From Prevotella sp. (GTDB lineage Bacteria > Bacteroidota > Bacteroidia > Bacteroidales > Bacteroidaceae), in the NCBI GenBank assembly GCA_017554105.1, contig JAFZIY010000008.1, forward strand, positions 54,638 through 118,637: 64,000 nucleotides of DNA, in the 5' to 3' direction. The translations under genes and the position numbers were made by a program. Below are positions 8,597 through 17,038 of this stretch, piece by piece (within the stretch, counting starts at the first letter, position 1; each line of letters begins with the position of its first letter). Under the pieces are notes generated by a model. The model worked only from the letters and a program-made list of their open reading frames with translations, did no database searches and was not told the DNA's origin.

Positions 8597-8628
8597 TTTA
8601 GGTCTTTCCATTTTTTTTCGTAAATTTG
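8597..8628 (+). promoter_or_regulatory. Promoter of the BadF-type kinase gene, almost leaderless
   Basis: TTTA (8597-8600), 20 bases, TAAATTTG (8621-8628). The ATG follows at 8634, only five bases after the -7 box. It diverges from the mscS-like promoter 37 bases away. Confidence 0.6.
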
Positions 8629-8633
8629 CGCCA

Positions 8634-9455
8634 ATGAAACTGATAGCAGATAGTGGAAGCACCAAGACATCATGGGTACTTGCCGAGGGTGGCAGTGCTG
8701 TGAGGAGGGTGAGTACGGCGGGCATCAACCCCGTTGTACAGGGTGAGGAAACGATAGTTTCGACGCTTCGGGAGTTGGCCTCGCAACTGGATGAGAAGCC
8801 CTCGGAGATTCATTTCTTCGGTGCGGGATGTCGCGGTGAGGCGAGCCTGCTGATGAGGAAATGCCTCGACGTGGTGTTCCCTGATGCCGTGATTGAGGTG
8901 GAGAGCGACCTGCTGGGGGCTGCTCGTGCCTTGTTCGCCGACAAGGAGGGCATCGCCTGTATCCTGGGTACGGGAAGCAACTCGTGTCTATACGACGGGA
9001 AGGGCATCGTTGAGAATGTGCCTCCGCTCGGCTTTATCCTCGGCGACGAGGGTAGTGGTGCCGCTCTCGGGAAGACGTTCATCAATGCCCTGTTCAAGGG
9101 TGACCTGCCTGAGGAAATTAAGCGTGAATATCTGGAGGAGACAGGTCAGAATTACGAGGACATCATACGTCGTGTCTATCGTGAACCGAATGCCAACCGC
9201 TATCTCGCAACCACTTCGTTGTTTATATCAAAGCACTTGGATTTCAAACCATTAGCCGATATTGTTGAGCAAAACATCGAATGTTTCTTTACGAAGAATG
9301 TAGATAAGTACGGACGCAGGGACGTGCCTGTGGGGGCGGTGGGGAGCATCGCCTATGTCTATGCCGACACGTTCAGGAAAGTGGCTGAGAGGCACGGCTA
9401 CCGTGTGGAGCATATCGTAAAGGAACCGATAGAGATGTTGGTGAAAAACATATAA
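8634..9455 (+). CDS. BadF/BadG/BcrA/BcrD-type ATPase, probable N-acetylglucosamine kinase
   Basis: A 273-residue sugar-kinase-fold protein: phosphate-1 loop ADSGSTKTSW at the start, phosphate-2 loop GTGSNSCLYD near residue 110, then LGDEGSGAALGK. This group (COG2971) includes eukaryote-like N-acetylglucosamine kinases, which phosphorylate GlcNAc with ATP in the cytosol; the exact substrate is inference. The start at 8634 is chosen because the -7 promoter box ends just upstream and the phosphate-binding loop begins at residue 6. The longer frame from 8460 runs back through the divergent promoter and the mscS-like gene. The gene is followed after 9 bases by the GH5 mannanase gene, so a hexose substrate from mannan is also possible. 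Confidence 0.78.
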   Translation: MKLIADSGSTKTSWVLAEGGSAVRRVSTAGINPVVQGEETIVSTLRELASQLDEKPSEIHFFGAGCRGEASLLMRKCLDVVFPDAVIEVESDLLGAARALFADKEGIACILGTGSNSCLYDGKGIVENVPPLGFILGDEGSGAALGKTFINALFKGDLPEEIKREYLEETGQNYEDIIRRVYREPNANRYLATTSLFISKHLDFKPLADIVEQNIECFFTKNVDKYGRRDVPVGAVGSIAYVYADTFRKVAERHGYRVEHIVKEPIEMLVKNI

Positions 9456-9464
9456 TAGAATCTT

Positions 9465-10751
9465 ATGAGAAAGACATTAACACTAATATTCATATTGCTC
9501 ATTGCGTGCGTCGCAACGGCTAAACCGCAGTTCGTGACGGTCAAGAACGGTCACTTCGAGCGCAACGGGAAACCATATTATTATGTGGGTACCAACTTCT
9601 GGTATGGTGCCATACTCGGAAGCGAGGGACAGGGTGGTAACCGTGAGAGGCTGCTGCATGAACTGGACCAGTTGAAGGCAATGGGCATTGACAACCTCAG
9701 GATTCTGGTGGGAAGCGACGGTGAGAGGGGTGTCACAACTAAGGTGGAACCCACGCTGCAGGTGGCTCCGGGCGTGTATAACGACACTATCCTCGCCGGA
9801 CTCGACTACCTGCTCATGGAGATGGGCAAGCGCGACATGGTGGCGGTGCTATACCTGAACAACTCATGGGAATGGAGCGGCGGCTACGGCTTCTATCTAG
9901 AGCATGCGGGAGAGGGCAAGGCTCCACGTCCCAATGAGGCGGGATATCCGGCATATATGAACTTCGTGAGCAAGTACGCCTCGTCAGAGAAAGCTCATCA
10001 GTTGTTCTACCAGTATGTGAGGGACATCATAGGTCGTACAAATAGATATACAGGAAAGAAATATGTTGACGACCCTGCCATAATGTCGTGGCAGATAGGC
10101 AATGAGCCGAGGGCTTTCAGTCAGGAGGCAAAGCAACCCTTCGCCAAGTGGCTGGCAGAGGCTTCAGCACTTATCCGCTCGCTCGACAAGAACCACCTTG
10201 TGTCGATAGGCTCGGAGGGTAGTTGGGGATGTGAGAACGACATGGACCTATACGAGCAGATATGCTCTGACAAGAACATCGACTACATGAACATACACCT
10301 GTGGCCGTACAACTGGGGATGGGCTCACGAGCGCACCTTGAAGAAAGACCTGCAACGCAGTTGTGACAATACGAAGGCATATATCGACGAGCATCTCGCA
10401 CTTGCTGACAGACTCAACAAACCCGTTGTGATGGAGGAGTTCGGTTTCCCGCGCGACGGATTCTCGTTCTCTCAGGAAAGCACCACTGATGTGCGTGACG
10501 CATACTATCGTTTCGTGTTCGGACTGGTGGCTGACAATGCCCTGTCGGGCGGTCACTTCGCAGGCTGTAACTTCTGGGGATGGGGCGGTGATGCCAATCC
10601 CACGCACCAGCAATGGCAGGTGGGCGACGACTATACCGGTGATCCTGCACAGGAGGCACAGGGTCTGAACTCAGTCTTCTCCACCGACCTCTCTACGATA
10701 GAGGTGATTCGTAAGCAGGTGGCGAGAATAGGAGGTGCGGGCACAAAATGA
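9465..10751 (+). CDS. GH5 (subfamily 7-like) endo-beta-1,4-mannanase, secreted
   Basis: A 428-residue secreted glycoside hydrolase that would cut beta-1,4-mannan chains outside the cytoplasm. The signal peptide is MRKTLTLIFILLIACVATAKP. The GH5 TIM barrel shows the FVTVKNGHFERNGKPYYYVGTNFW start, the acid/base in WQIGNEPR (Glu214) and the nucleophile in VVMEEFG (Glu325). No lipobox and no C-terminal sorting tail are evident, so it is probably periplasmic. It follows the kinase gene by 9 bases and ends at a hairpin, so the two form one short operon. The GH26 gene 3 kb downstream attacks the same polymer. Confidence 0.87.
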   Translation: MRKTLTLIFILLIACVATAKPQFVTVKNGHFERNGKPYYYVGTNFWYGAILGSEGQGGNRERLLHELDQLKAMGIDNLRILVGSDGERGVTTKVEPTLQVAPGVYNDTILAGLDYLLMEMGKRDMVAVLYLNNSWEWSGGYGFYLEHAGEGKAPRPNEAGYPAYMNFVSKYASSEKAHQLFYQYVRDIIGRTNRYTGKKYVDDPAIMSWQIGNEPRAFSQEAKQPFAKWLAEASALIRSLDKNHLVSIGSEGSWGCENDMDLYEQICSDKNIDYMNIHLWPYNWGWAHERTLKKDLQRSCDNTKAYIDEHLALADRLNKPVVMEEFGFPRDGFSFSQESTTDVRDAYYRFVFGLVADNALSGGHFAGCNFWGWGGDANPTHQQWQVGDDYTGDPAQEAQGLNSVFSTDLSTIEVIRKQVARIGGAGTK

Positions 10752-10780
10752 CGGTCGGGAAGACCGTAAAACCGGTTTTT
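10751..10780 (+). terminator. Terminator after the GH5 gene
   Basis: ACGGTC-GGGAA-GACCGT followed at once by the palindrome AAAACCGGTTTT and a T run. The hairpin begins in the stop codon. Confidence 0.65.
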
Positions 10781-10823
10781 TGCAAAAAAAACAAAATAGT
10801 AAATAAATTGGTCAATATAATAC

Positions 10824-10854
10824 ATTGTTTATGTTGATTTTTTTATTATCTTTG
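10824..10854 (+). promoter_or_regulatory. Promoter of the secreted beta-sandwich protein gene
   Basis: ATTG (10824-10827), 19 bases, TATCTTTG (10847-10854). The leader is about 80 bases, AT-rich and poor in G. Confidence 0.6.
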
Positions 10855-10940
10855 CACCCGATAAATGAAAGAACTGACTTTAATAACGTAAACAACTAAC
10901 TGAAATAATAACCGATTAATTAACAACAAAATTAACAATT

Positions 10941-11873
10941 ATGAAAAAAATCTTTACTTTGATTACAGTTATGCTGATAGCTGTAAGTACTAATGCACAG
11001 ACTCGCCGTACCCTTTGGGAAGGTTCACTCACGATGGATAATTCATGGCCAAGTGTCCAAATTTCCAAGAATGACTTGTTACCTTACAAGACTGGCGATG
11101 CTCTTATAATAACGATTTCAAGTGCCGACAATACTATCAATACAGGTTGGCAATGGGGATCGCAGGTGTTCGTTAACTGTGACTGGAAAACCTTGTTCGG
11201 CGCCAAGACTCTTACAAATGGAGAAACTAATATAGAAGTGGTTTTCACCCTCAGCGATGAAGAAGTATCACAGATTAATGGAGGTAGTGAGATAGAGGTC
11301 CAGGGTATGAACGTTGTTGTTACGAAGGTTGAACTCGAGGAAAATGAGACCATAGAGTATGAGACGACTGGGACTGAGTTAGAGATGGATTCTTATGGAC
11401 AGATTTATAAGGACCAGCTGACAGACTACTCAGGAAAAGACAAGTTAGTCTTTACTTATAAAGTAGAAGGCAGTACCGATTATACAGAAGGTGAAGAAAG
11501 CGGAAGTGTCATCGGTTGGGGTATAGGTGCCATCAGGAGTCTTGGTGGAAACGTAGAAGTTGCAAGTATTGGCGTAAAGGGAATTGGTGAGTATAATATT
11601 CAGTTTACTATGGATGATCTTCAGGGCGCTATTGAAGATACAAATACAACTTATAACACCAATGGTATAGCTTTTGCTATGTGGAATTGTAAAAATGCTA
11701 TCGGTTCACGTGTAAGTATCGTGGCTTACAAAGCTGTTTCTACTGGTATTGAAAAAGTGATTTCCGAGACAGGTAATGTGAACGCTCCTATCTATAACCT
11801 CGCAGGTCAGAGAGTGAACGCTTCCTACAAGGGTGTGGTTATCCAGAACGGCAAGAAGTTCTTCCAGAAATAA
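10941..11873 (+). CDS. Secreted beta-sandwich protein with C-terminal tail motif, probable glycan-binding
   Basis: A 310-residue protein with a signal peptide (MKKIFTLITVMLIAVSTNAQ), two beta-rich domains and a short tail. The first domain (about 22-135) begins RTLWEGSLTMDNSWPSVQI and is rich in aromatic residues (WQWGSQVF, NCDWKTLF), like non-catalytic carbohydrate-binding modules attached to Bacteroidetes mannanases. The second domain (about 140-275) has no recognised match. The tail, IYNLAGQRV then GVVIQNGKKFFQK, resembles a type A type IX secretion sorting signal and is nearly repeated in the endonuclease I gene at 53.6 kb. It lies alone between two terminators inside the mannan region, which suggests mannan capture on the cell surface. 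No catalytic motif is visible. Confidence 0.6.
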   Translation: MKKIFTLITVMLIAVSTNAQTRRTLWEGSLTMDNSWPSVQISKNDLLPYKTGDALIITISSADNTINTGWQWGSQVFVNCDWKTLFGAKTLTNGETNIEVVFTLSDEEVSQINGGSEIEVQGMNVVVTKVELEENETIEYETTGTELEMDSYGQIYKDQLTDYSGKDKLVFTYKVEGSTDYTEGEESGSVIGWGIGAIRSLGGNVEVASIGVKGIGEYNIQFTMDDLQGAIEDTNTTYNTNGIAFAMWNCKNAIGSRVSIVAYKAVSTGIEKVISETGNVNAPIYNLAGQRVNASYKGVVIQNGKKFFQK

Positions 11874-11901
11874 CACTTTATACACATTATTTATAATTAT
11901 A

Positions 11902-11940
11902 TTTGCGGTTTGGCATTATGTACCGGACCGCATTTTCTTT
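11902..11940 (+). terminator. Terminator after the beta-sandwich gene
   Basis: TGCGGT (11904-11909) pairs with ACCGCA (11927-11932), followed by TTTTCTTT. Confidence 0.65.
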
Positions 11941-12023
11941 ATAATTTAGAATTATTAACAGGAGGTGTGATAAAAGTGTTAATAAAAAGCAATAAAATAT
12001 TATGGATTTGGAGTAATTTGTGC

Positions 12024-12031
12024 TAACTTTG
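12024..12031 (+). promoter_or_regulatory. -7 box of the mannan catabolic operon
   Basis: TAACTTTG at 12024-12031, 33 bases before the esterase start. No good TTTG lies at the usual distance upstream, which may mean an activator is needed. Confidence 0.5.
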
Positions 12032-12064
12032 CAAGCAAAATACTGATACTACTATCGACTACAA

Positions 12065-13354
12065 ATGAAGAAAGTCTTATTATTGCTTTTGACACTTATC
12101 GCTGTTATCCCTGCAAGCTCGCAAATAAGGGGCAACAACATCAGCGTAACCGTAACGCCCGATCATAAGGACTGGAAATACCACTTGGGCGAGAAAGCAA
12201 CTTTCAAGGTGTGCGTTCTTCGCTCGGGAACGCTCGTGGACAATGCCGTCGTTGACTTTGAGGCCGGACCTGAGATGTATCCCGATGTAGAGAAGAAAAA
12301 CGTAACCCTGAAGGACGGCACCATGACATGGACGGGGTCTATGAAGCAACCTGGTTTCTATCGTCTAACAGTAACGGCTCATGTAGGAGGAAAGGAATAC
12401 AAACAGGCATGCGCCGCCGCCTTTGAGCCAGAGAAACTGGAGCCTTCTACAGTTATGCCGGCTGACTTCGAGAAGTTCTGGAAGGATGCTATTGATGAGG
12501 CGCGGAAGACGGACCTTAATCCTACAAAGAGACTTTTGCCCGAGCGATGCACAAAGGACGTTAACGTATATGAGGTGTCGTTCCAAAACATATTGCCCAA
12601 CTACCTCACATACGGAATACTATGCGTACCAGTAAAGGAGGGCAAGTATCCCGCTTTGCTCAGAGTGCCAGGCGCAGGAGTCCGTCCGTATTATGGCGAT
12701 ATATATACAGCATCTCAAGGTGCCGTGACTCTTGAGATAGGAATACACGGCATACCTGTGACGATGGAGCAGAAGGTGTATGACGATATATACAACGGAG
12801 CCCTTACAGGTTATTGGGAGTTTAACATGGACAACCGTGACAAGCATTACTACAAGCGTGTGATAATAGGTTGTATACGTGCTCTCGACTATATTGAGCA
12901 GTACACTCCCTGGAACGGTAAGGAAATGGGCGTGACGGGCTCGAGCCAAGGGGGATTCCTCTCGTTGGCTACTGCCGGCCTTGACAAACGAATAACCTAT
13001 TATGCTCCGGTGCATGCTGCCTTGTGCGACCATACTAATTCGTTGAAGGGCAAGGCCTGCGGATGGCCTCATTATTTCTATTGGAACAAAGGCAAGGGAC
13101 AGGAGAGGCAGATAGAGGTGTCACGATATTATGACGGTATTAATTTTGCGCGTCTGATAACAAGTCAGCAGAGAGGATGGTTCTCGTTCGGATATAACGA
13201 TGACGTGGTCCCCCCGACGACGGCATGGGCTACCTATAACACTGTGAAGGGTCCGAAGGAGATTTCGCCTTATCAGGCCACGTGGCATTTCTGGTTCCAG
13301 GAACAGTGGGATGAGTGGGAAGACTGGCTATTGAGACAAATGAGAATAAAATAA
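12065..13354 (+). CDS. Secreted acetyl xylan esterase family (CE7-like) deacetylase
   Basis: A 429-residue secreted esterase with an alpha/beta-hydrolase fold, expected to remove acetyl groups from mannan or its fragments. The signal peptide ends near ASSQ. An N-terminal beta domain (about 22-125) precedes the hydrolase domain. The nucleophile elbow is GSSQGG (Ser294), the acid is in YNDDVVPP (Asp379 or 380) and the base is His408 in ATWHFW. These match the PF05448/CE7 family. It is the first gene of a tight run with GH26, GH130, transporter and epimerase genes, so acetylated mannan is the likely substrate. Activity on xylan or cephalosporin esters, known for other CE7 enzymes, cannot be excluded. 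Confidence 0.82.
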   Translation: MKKVLLLLLTLIAVIPASSQIRGNNISVTVTPDHKDWKYHLGEKATFKVCVLRSGTLVDNAVVDFEAGPEMYPDVEKKNVTLKDGTMTWTGSMKQPGFYRLTVTAHVGGKEYKQACAAAFEPEKLEPSTVMPADFEKFWKDAIDEARKTDLNPTKRLLPERCTKDVNVYEVSFQNILPNYLTYGILCVPVKEGKYPALLRVPGAGVRPYYGDIYTASQGAVTLEIGIHGIPVTMEQKVYDDIYNGALTGYWEFNMDNRDKHYYKRVIIGCIRALDYIEQYTPWNGKEMGVTGSSQGGFLSLATAGLDKRITYYAPVHAALCDHTNSLKGKACGWPHYFYWNKGKGQERQIEVSRYYDGINFARLITSQQRGWFSFGYNDDVVPPTTAWATYNTVKGPKEISPYQATWHFWFQEQWDEWEDWLLRQMRIK

Positions 13355-13379
13355 CTATAACAATTGTAATGTAAATAAT

Positions 13380-14495
13380 ATGAGAAAATTATTGATGACA
13401 GCAATGGTAGCAGCAACGATGGTTGCATGCTCGTCGAAACAGGGCTTGATGGAAAAGACAGGGGCGCAGCAGTTGGCTGAACGTCTCGACTCGCTACAGA
13501 AAAAGGGTATAATGTTTGGTCATCAGGACGATCCTTTCTATGGTCTTACATGGGAATATCAGAATGACAGCAGCGATGTGAAGAACGTTTGTGGTGACTA
13601 TCCCGCCGTCATGGGCTTTGAGCTCGGAGGTATCGAGATGGGTGATGAGAAGAGCCTTGACAGCGTTCCATTCACACGCATCACACAAGAGATAATCAAC
13701 CACTATAACCAGGGCGGTATAATAACCATCAGTTGGCATCCACGCAATCCCGTGACCACTATCGAGGGAGGAGGTCCTGCAGGACAGAAGTTCCCCGAGG
13801 GTACCGCATGGGACGTCACAGACTCTACGGTCGTGAGGCAAATCCTCCCAGGCGGGGCATGTCATGATAAGTTCCAGATATGGATGCAGCGCCTTTCAGA
13901 CTTCTTGGCAACACTCAAGACTGCTGACGGAAAGAAGATACCAGCCATTTTCCGTCCGTGGCACGAGAACTCCGGCTCATGGTTCTGGTGGGGCGAGAAG
14001 CTATGCACAGCCGATGAGTATAAGGCACTTTGGAATATGTTGCAAGACAAACTGAAGGCCGATGGCTTCGACAATCTGCTATGGGCATATTCACCAGGTA
14101 TGGAAGACAATCTTACGGCCGAACGCCTGATGGTGCGTTATCCTGGTGATGATCGCGTGGAGATGCTGGGACTGGACGGATACCAATGGACACCAGAGGA
14201 GAAGGACAAGTTCATAGAACGCGGAAAGCAGAACCTTGAGATACTCTGTCAGGTGGCAAAGGAGCATAACCTCATCCCGGCCTTGACAGAGTGCGGCATG
14301 AAGAACCTGACCGAGCCGACATGGTGGACCTCCACCATATTGCCAACGGTTAAGGACTTCCCCATTTGTTATTTGCTCGTGTGGCGCAACTATAAGGATG
14401 AGTGGTTCGGACCTTCTCCATCCAAACCAGACGCTCCATATTTCAAGGAGTTCTATGCTGACGACAAGATTTTATTCCTTAATGACATAAAATAA
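13380..14495 (+). CDS. GH26 beta-mannanase, lipoprotein
   Basis: A 371-residue surface or periplasmic lipoprotein; the lipobox TMVAC puts the acylated cysteine at residue 17. The GH26 barrel has the IMFGHQDDP start, the acid/base in FRPWHENSGSWFWWG (Glu196) and the nucleophile in ALTECG (Glu304). GH26 enzymes in this setting release mannobiose from the non-reducing end of mannan or from manno-oligosaccharides. The order GH26, GH130 phosphorylase, symporter, cellobiose 2-epimerase is the one described for Bacteroides fragilis mannan use. It starts 25 bases after the esterase gene and is 12 bases before the phosphorylase gene. Confidence 0.9.
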   Translation: MRKLLMTAMVAATMVACSSKQGLMEKTGAQQLAERLDSLQKKGIMFGHQDDPFYGLTWEYQNDSSDVKNVCGDYPAVMGFELGGIEMGDEKSLDSVPFTRITQEIINHYNQGGIITISWHPRNPVTTIEGGGPAGQKFPEGTAWDVTDSTVVRQILPGGACHDKFQIWMQRLSDFLATLKTADGKKIPAIFRPWHENSGSWFWWGEKLCTADEYKALWNMLQDKLKADGFDNLLWAYSPGMEDNLTAERLMVRYPGDDRVEMLGLDGYQWTPEEKDKFIERGKQNLEILCQVAKEHNLIPALTECGMKNLTEPTWWTSTILPTVKDFPICYLLVWRNYKDEWFGPSPSKPDAPYFKEFYADDKILFLNDIK

Positions 14496-14507
14496 ACAAA
14501 ACATAAT

Positions 14508-15680
14508 ATGGCAGATTTTGCAAAGAGAGTGGAGGCTCTGAGGAATCACCACGAGGATCTTCTGACGTTGAAGAACGAACCTATAGAGTGGGGTAATGGC
14601 ATTTATACAAAATTCAGAAACCCTATAATTACAGCTGAGCACACTCCGCTGGAATGGCGCTACGACTTCAATGAGAAGGACAATCCTTATCTGATGCAGC
14701 GCATCATGATGAATGCGACATTCAACTCGGGTGCTATAAAATGGAACGGCAAGTACCTGCTCGTGGTACGTGTGGAGGGAGCAGACCGCAAGAGTTTCTT
14801 CGCTGTTGCCGAGAGTCCTAACGGAATAGACAACTTCCGCTTCTGGGAGGAACCGATAACGATGCCGGAGGATATCGTACCCGCGACAAACATCTATGAT
14901 ATGCGTCTCACAGCCCATGAGGACGGTTGGATTTACGGCATCTTCTGTGCCGAGCGTCATGATGACTCCCAGCCTGGAGACCTGAGTGCCGCTACGGCTA
15001 CGGCAGCCATCGCACGTACCAAGGACCTGAAGAACTGGGAACGTCTGCCCGACCTGAAGACAAAGAGTCAGCAACGTAACGTCGTTCTTCATCCAGAGTT
15101 CGTTGACGGAAAGTACGCCCTCTATACCCGTCCACAAGACGGTTTCATCGATACCGGTAGCGGTGGAGGAATAGGATGGGCACTTGTTGATGACATTACC
15201 CATGCGGAGGTTAAGGAGGAGAAGATAATAAACGCACGGCACTACCATACTATCACGGAGGTGAAGAATGGTGAGGGGCCTCATCCTATCAAGACTCCCA
15301 AGGGTTGGCTTCATCTTGCTCATGGAGTGCGTGGCTGTGCCAGTGGACTGCGTTATGTTCTCTATATGTACATGACTGCCCTTGACGATCCCACGCGTGT
15401 GATAGCACAGCCCGGAGGCTATTTCCTCGTGCCGGAGGGATGGGAGTATATCGGAGACGTGATGAACGTGGCATTTGCCAACGGATGGATTGCAGATGAT
15501 GACGGCAAGGTTTTTATTTACTACGCTTCATCAGATACCCGTATGCACGTGGCCACATCTACTATAGACAAACTCATCGACTATTGCATGAACACTCCTG
15601 AGGACGGGCTTTCCACGGGTGCTTCGGTAGAGACCATAAAGGCTCTTATAAATAAGAATAGAAGGACAAACAATAATTAA
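14508..15680 (+). CDS. 4-O-beta-D-mannosyl-D-glucose phosphorylase (GH130)
   Basis: A 390-residue cytosolic enzyme that splits mannosylglucose with phosphate into mannose 1-phosphate and glucose, saving ATP. Length matches the B. fragilis enzyme exactly and the conserved catalytic aspartate falls at residue 131 (NIYDMRLT). Other family signatures are FRNPI near residue 36, the phosphate-binding HEDGWIYGIFCAER segment and RHYHTITEVKNGEGP. It needs the epimerase encoded two genes downstream to turn mannobiose into its substrate. Confidence 0.93.
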   Translation: MADFAKRVEALRNHHEDLLTLKNEPIEWGNGIYTKFRNPIITAEHTPLEWRYDFNEKDNPYLMQRIMMNATFNSGAIKWNGKYLLVVRVEGADRKSFFAVAESPNGIDNFRFWEEPITMPEDIVPATNIYDMRLTAHEDGWIYGIFCAERHDDSQPGDLSAATATAAIARTKDLKNWERLPDLKTKSQQRNVVLHPEFVDGKYALYTRPQDGFIDTGSGGGIGWALVDDITHAEVKEEKIINARHYHTITEVKNGEGPHPIKTPKGWLHLAHGVRGCASGLRYVLYMYMTALDDPTRVIAQPGGYFLVPEGWEYIGDVMNVAFANGWIADDDGKVFIYYASSDTRMHVATSTIDKLIDYCMNTPEDGLSTGASVETIKALINKNRRTNNN

Positions 15681-15696
15681 TAACATAATTAATAAC

Positions 15697-17037
15697 ATGG
15701 CAAGTTTAAAAGAAAAAATCGGTTACGCCCTCGGTGATGCGGCGGCCGGAGGTATTACTTGGAAGGTGATGTCTATCGCGTTTCCTCTCTTCTTTACCAA
15801 TGTATTTGGTCTTACAGTGGCAGATACGGCGACACTGATGCTCATAGCGCGTATGTTCGACGTTGTTACCGACCCGCTTATGGGTAGTCTGGCAGACCGC
15901 ACCCAGTCGCGTTGGGGAACCTATCGTCCCTGGCTCATTTTCGGAGCCGTTCCACTCGGTGTGATTTTCGCGTTATTGCTCTACACTCCCGACTTCGGAC
16001 CTGTAGGCAAGCGCATCTATGCCTATACGCTCTATCTGCTCATGATGGCTGTCTATACGGCTGTCAACGTACCTTACGGCTCACTGCTTGGTGTGATGAC
16101 TGAAGACGACAACGAGAAGAACCAGTTCTCATCTTTCCGTATGGTTGGTGCATACGCTATGGGATTCATCACCCTTCTTTCCTTCCCATATCTGCAGAAG
16201 TTGGTGGGTGGTACCGAAGCACATCAGTATGCCGTCCTAGGTGCCGCTCTTGGTGGACTTGCAACGATAATGACACTTGCCTGCGGACTCCTCACCAAGG
16301 AACGCCTGAAGCCGGTACGTGCTGAGAAATTCTCACTAAAGCCCTTTGGCGACCTCTTCAAAAACAAGCCTTGGATTTACCTCACGCTTATAGGAATATG
16401 CACCAACTTCTTCAATGGCTTCCGCTATGCTGTTGCAGGTTATCTGCTTGAGTATTGTCTGCACGGAGACGTGACGGTAAGCGGTCTTATCATCAACTAT
16501 ACCGTATTCATGACATTCGGTGAGGTTACATGTATGATATTCGGTGGTCTGTCGCCTAAGTTCACCCTGTGGGTAGGCTCTAAGCGCAAGGCTTTCACCT
16601 ATGCTGCCATTATCTGTGCTGTGTTCTCGGTTATCTTCTTCTTCGTTCCTATGGACCCGGCATACATCTGGGTGCTGGTGGCACTGGTTATCCTCACCTC
16701 TATCGGTGTCGGCCTCTATTCTCCATTGCTCTGGTCTATGTATGCTGACGTGGCCGACTATGCCACCGAAAAGAACGGAACATCGTCAACAGGTCTCATC
16801 TTCTCGTCGGGAACAATGGCACAGAAGTTCGGTACAGCTATCTCTGGTTCGCTTGTTGCTCTGCTTCTTGGTATCGCCGGTTTCTATTCAGGTACAGACG
16901 AGAACGGACAGACGGTGGTGAATATCACTAATATGGAGGCTGTACGTGAGATGACATGGGCACTCTTCTCCATCTTCCCTGCTATTATAGTACTGATTAT
17001 GATATTCTTGATTCATAAGTATCCTATTAAGAAATAG
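15697..17037 (+). CDS. GPH-family sugar:cation symporter (mannobiose importer)
   Basis: A 446-residue inner-membrane protein with about 12 helices of the glycoside-pentoside-hexuronide branch of the major facilitator superfamily. The signature GYALGDAAAGG opens the protein and the loop DPLMGSLADRTQSRWGTYRPW is typical of the MelB/XynB group. It would bring mannobiose from the periplasm into the cytosol with Na+ or H+. Its position between the phosphorylase (16 bases upstream) and the epimerase (1 base downstream) is the main reason for the substrate call. It may also take up cellobiose-like disaccharides. Confidence 0.87.
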   Translation: MASLKEKIGYALGDAAAGGITWKVMSIAFPLFFTNVFGLTVADTATLMLIARMFDVVTDPLMGSLADRTQSRWGTYRPWLIFGAVPLGVIFALLLYTPDFGPVGKRIYAYTLYLLMMAVYTAVNVPYGSLLGVMTEDDNEKNQFSSFRMVGAYAMGFITLLSFPYLQKLVGGTEAHQYAVLGAALGGLATIMTLACGLLTKERLKPVRAEKFSLKPFGDLFKNKPWIYLTLIGICTNFFNGFRYAVAGYLLEYCLHGDVTVSGLIINYTVFMTFGEVTCMIFGGLSPKFTLWVGSKRKAFTYAAIICAVFSVIFFFVPMDPAYIWVLVALVILTSIGVGLYSPLLWSMYADVADYATEKNGTSSTGLIFSSGTMAQKFGTAISGSLVALLLGIAGFYSGTDENGQTVVNITNMEAVREMTWALFSIFPAIIVLIMIFLIHKYPIKK

Positions 17038-17038
17038 A

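Noticed and set aside
8460-8633. Upstream extension of the BadF-type kinase
   Set aside because: It overlaps the divergent mscS-like gene and both promoters; the family N-terminus begins at 8634.
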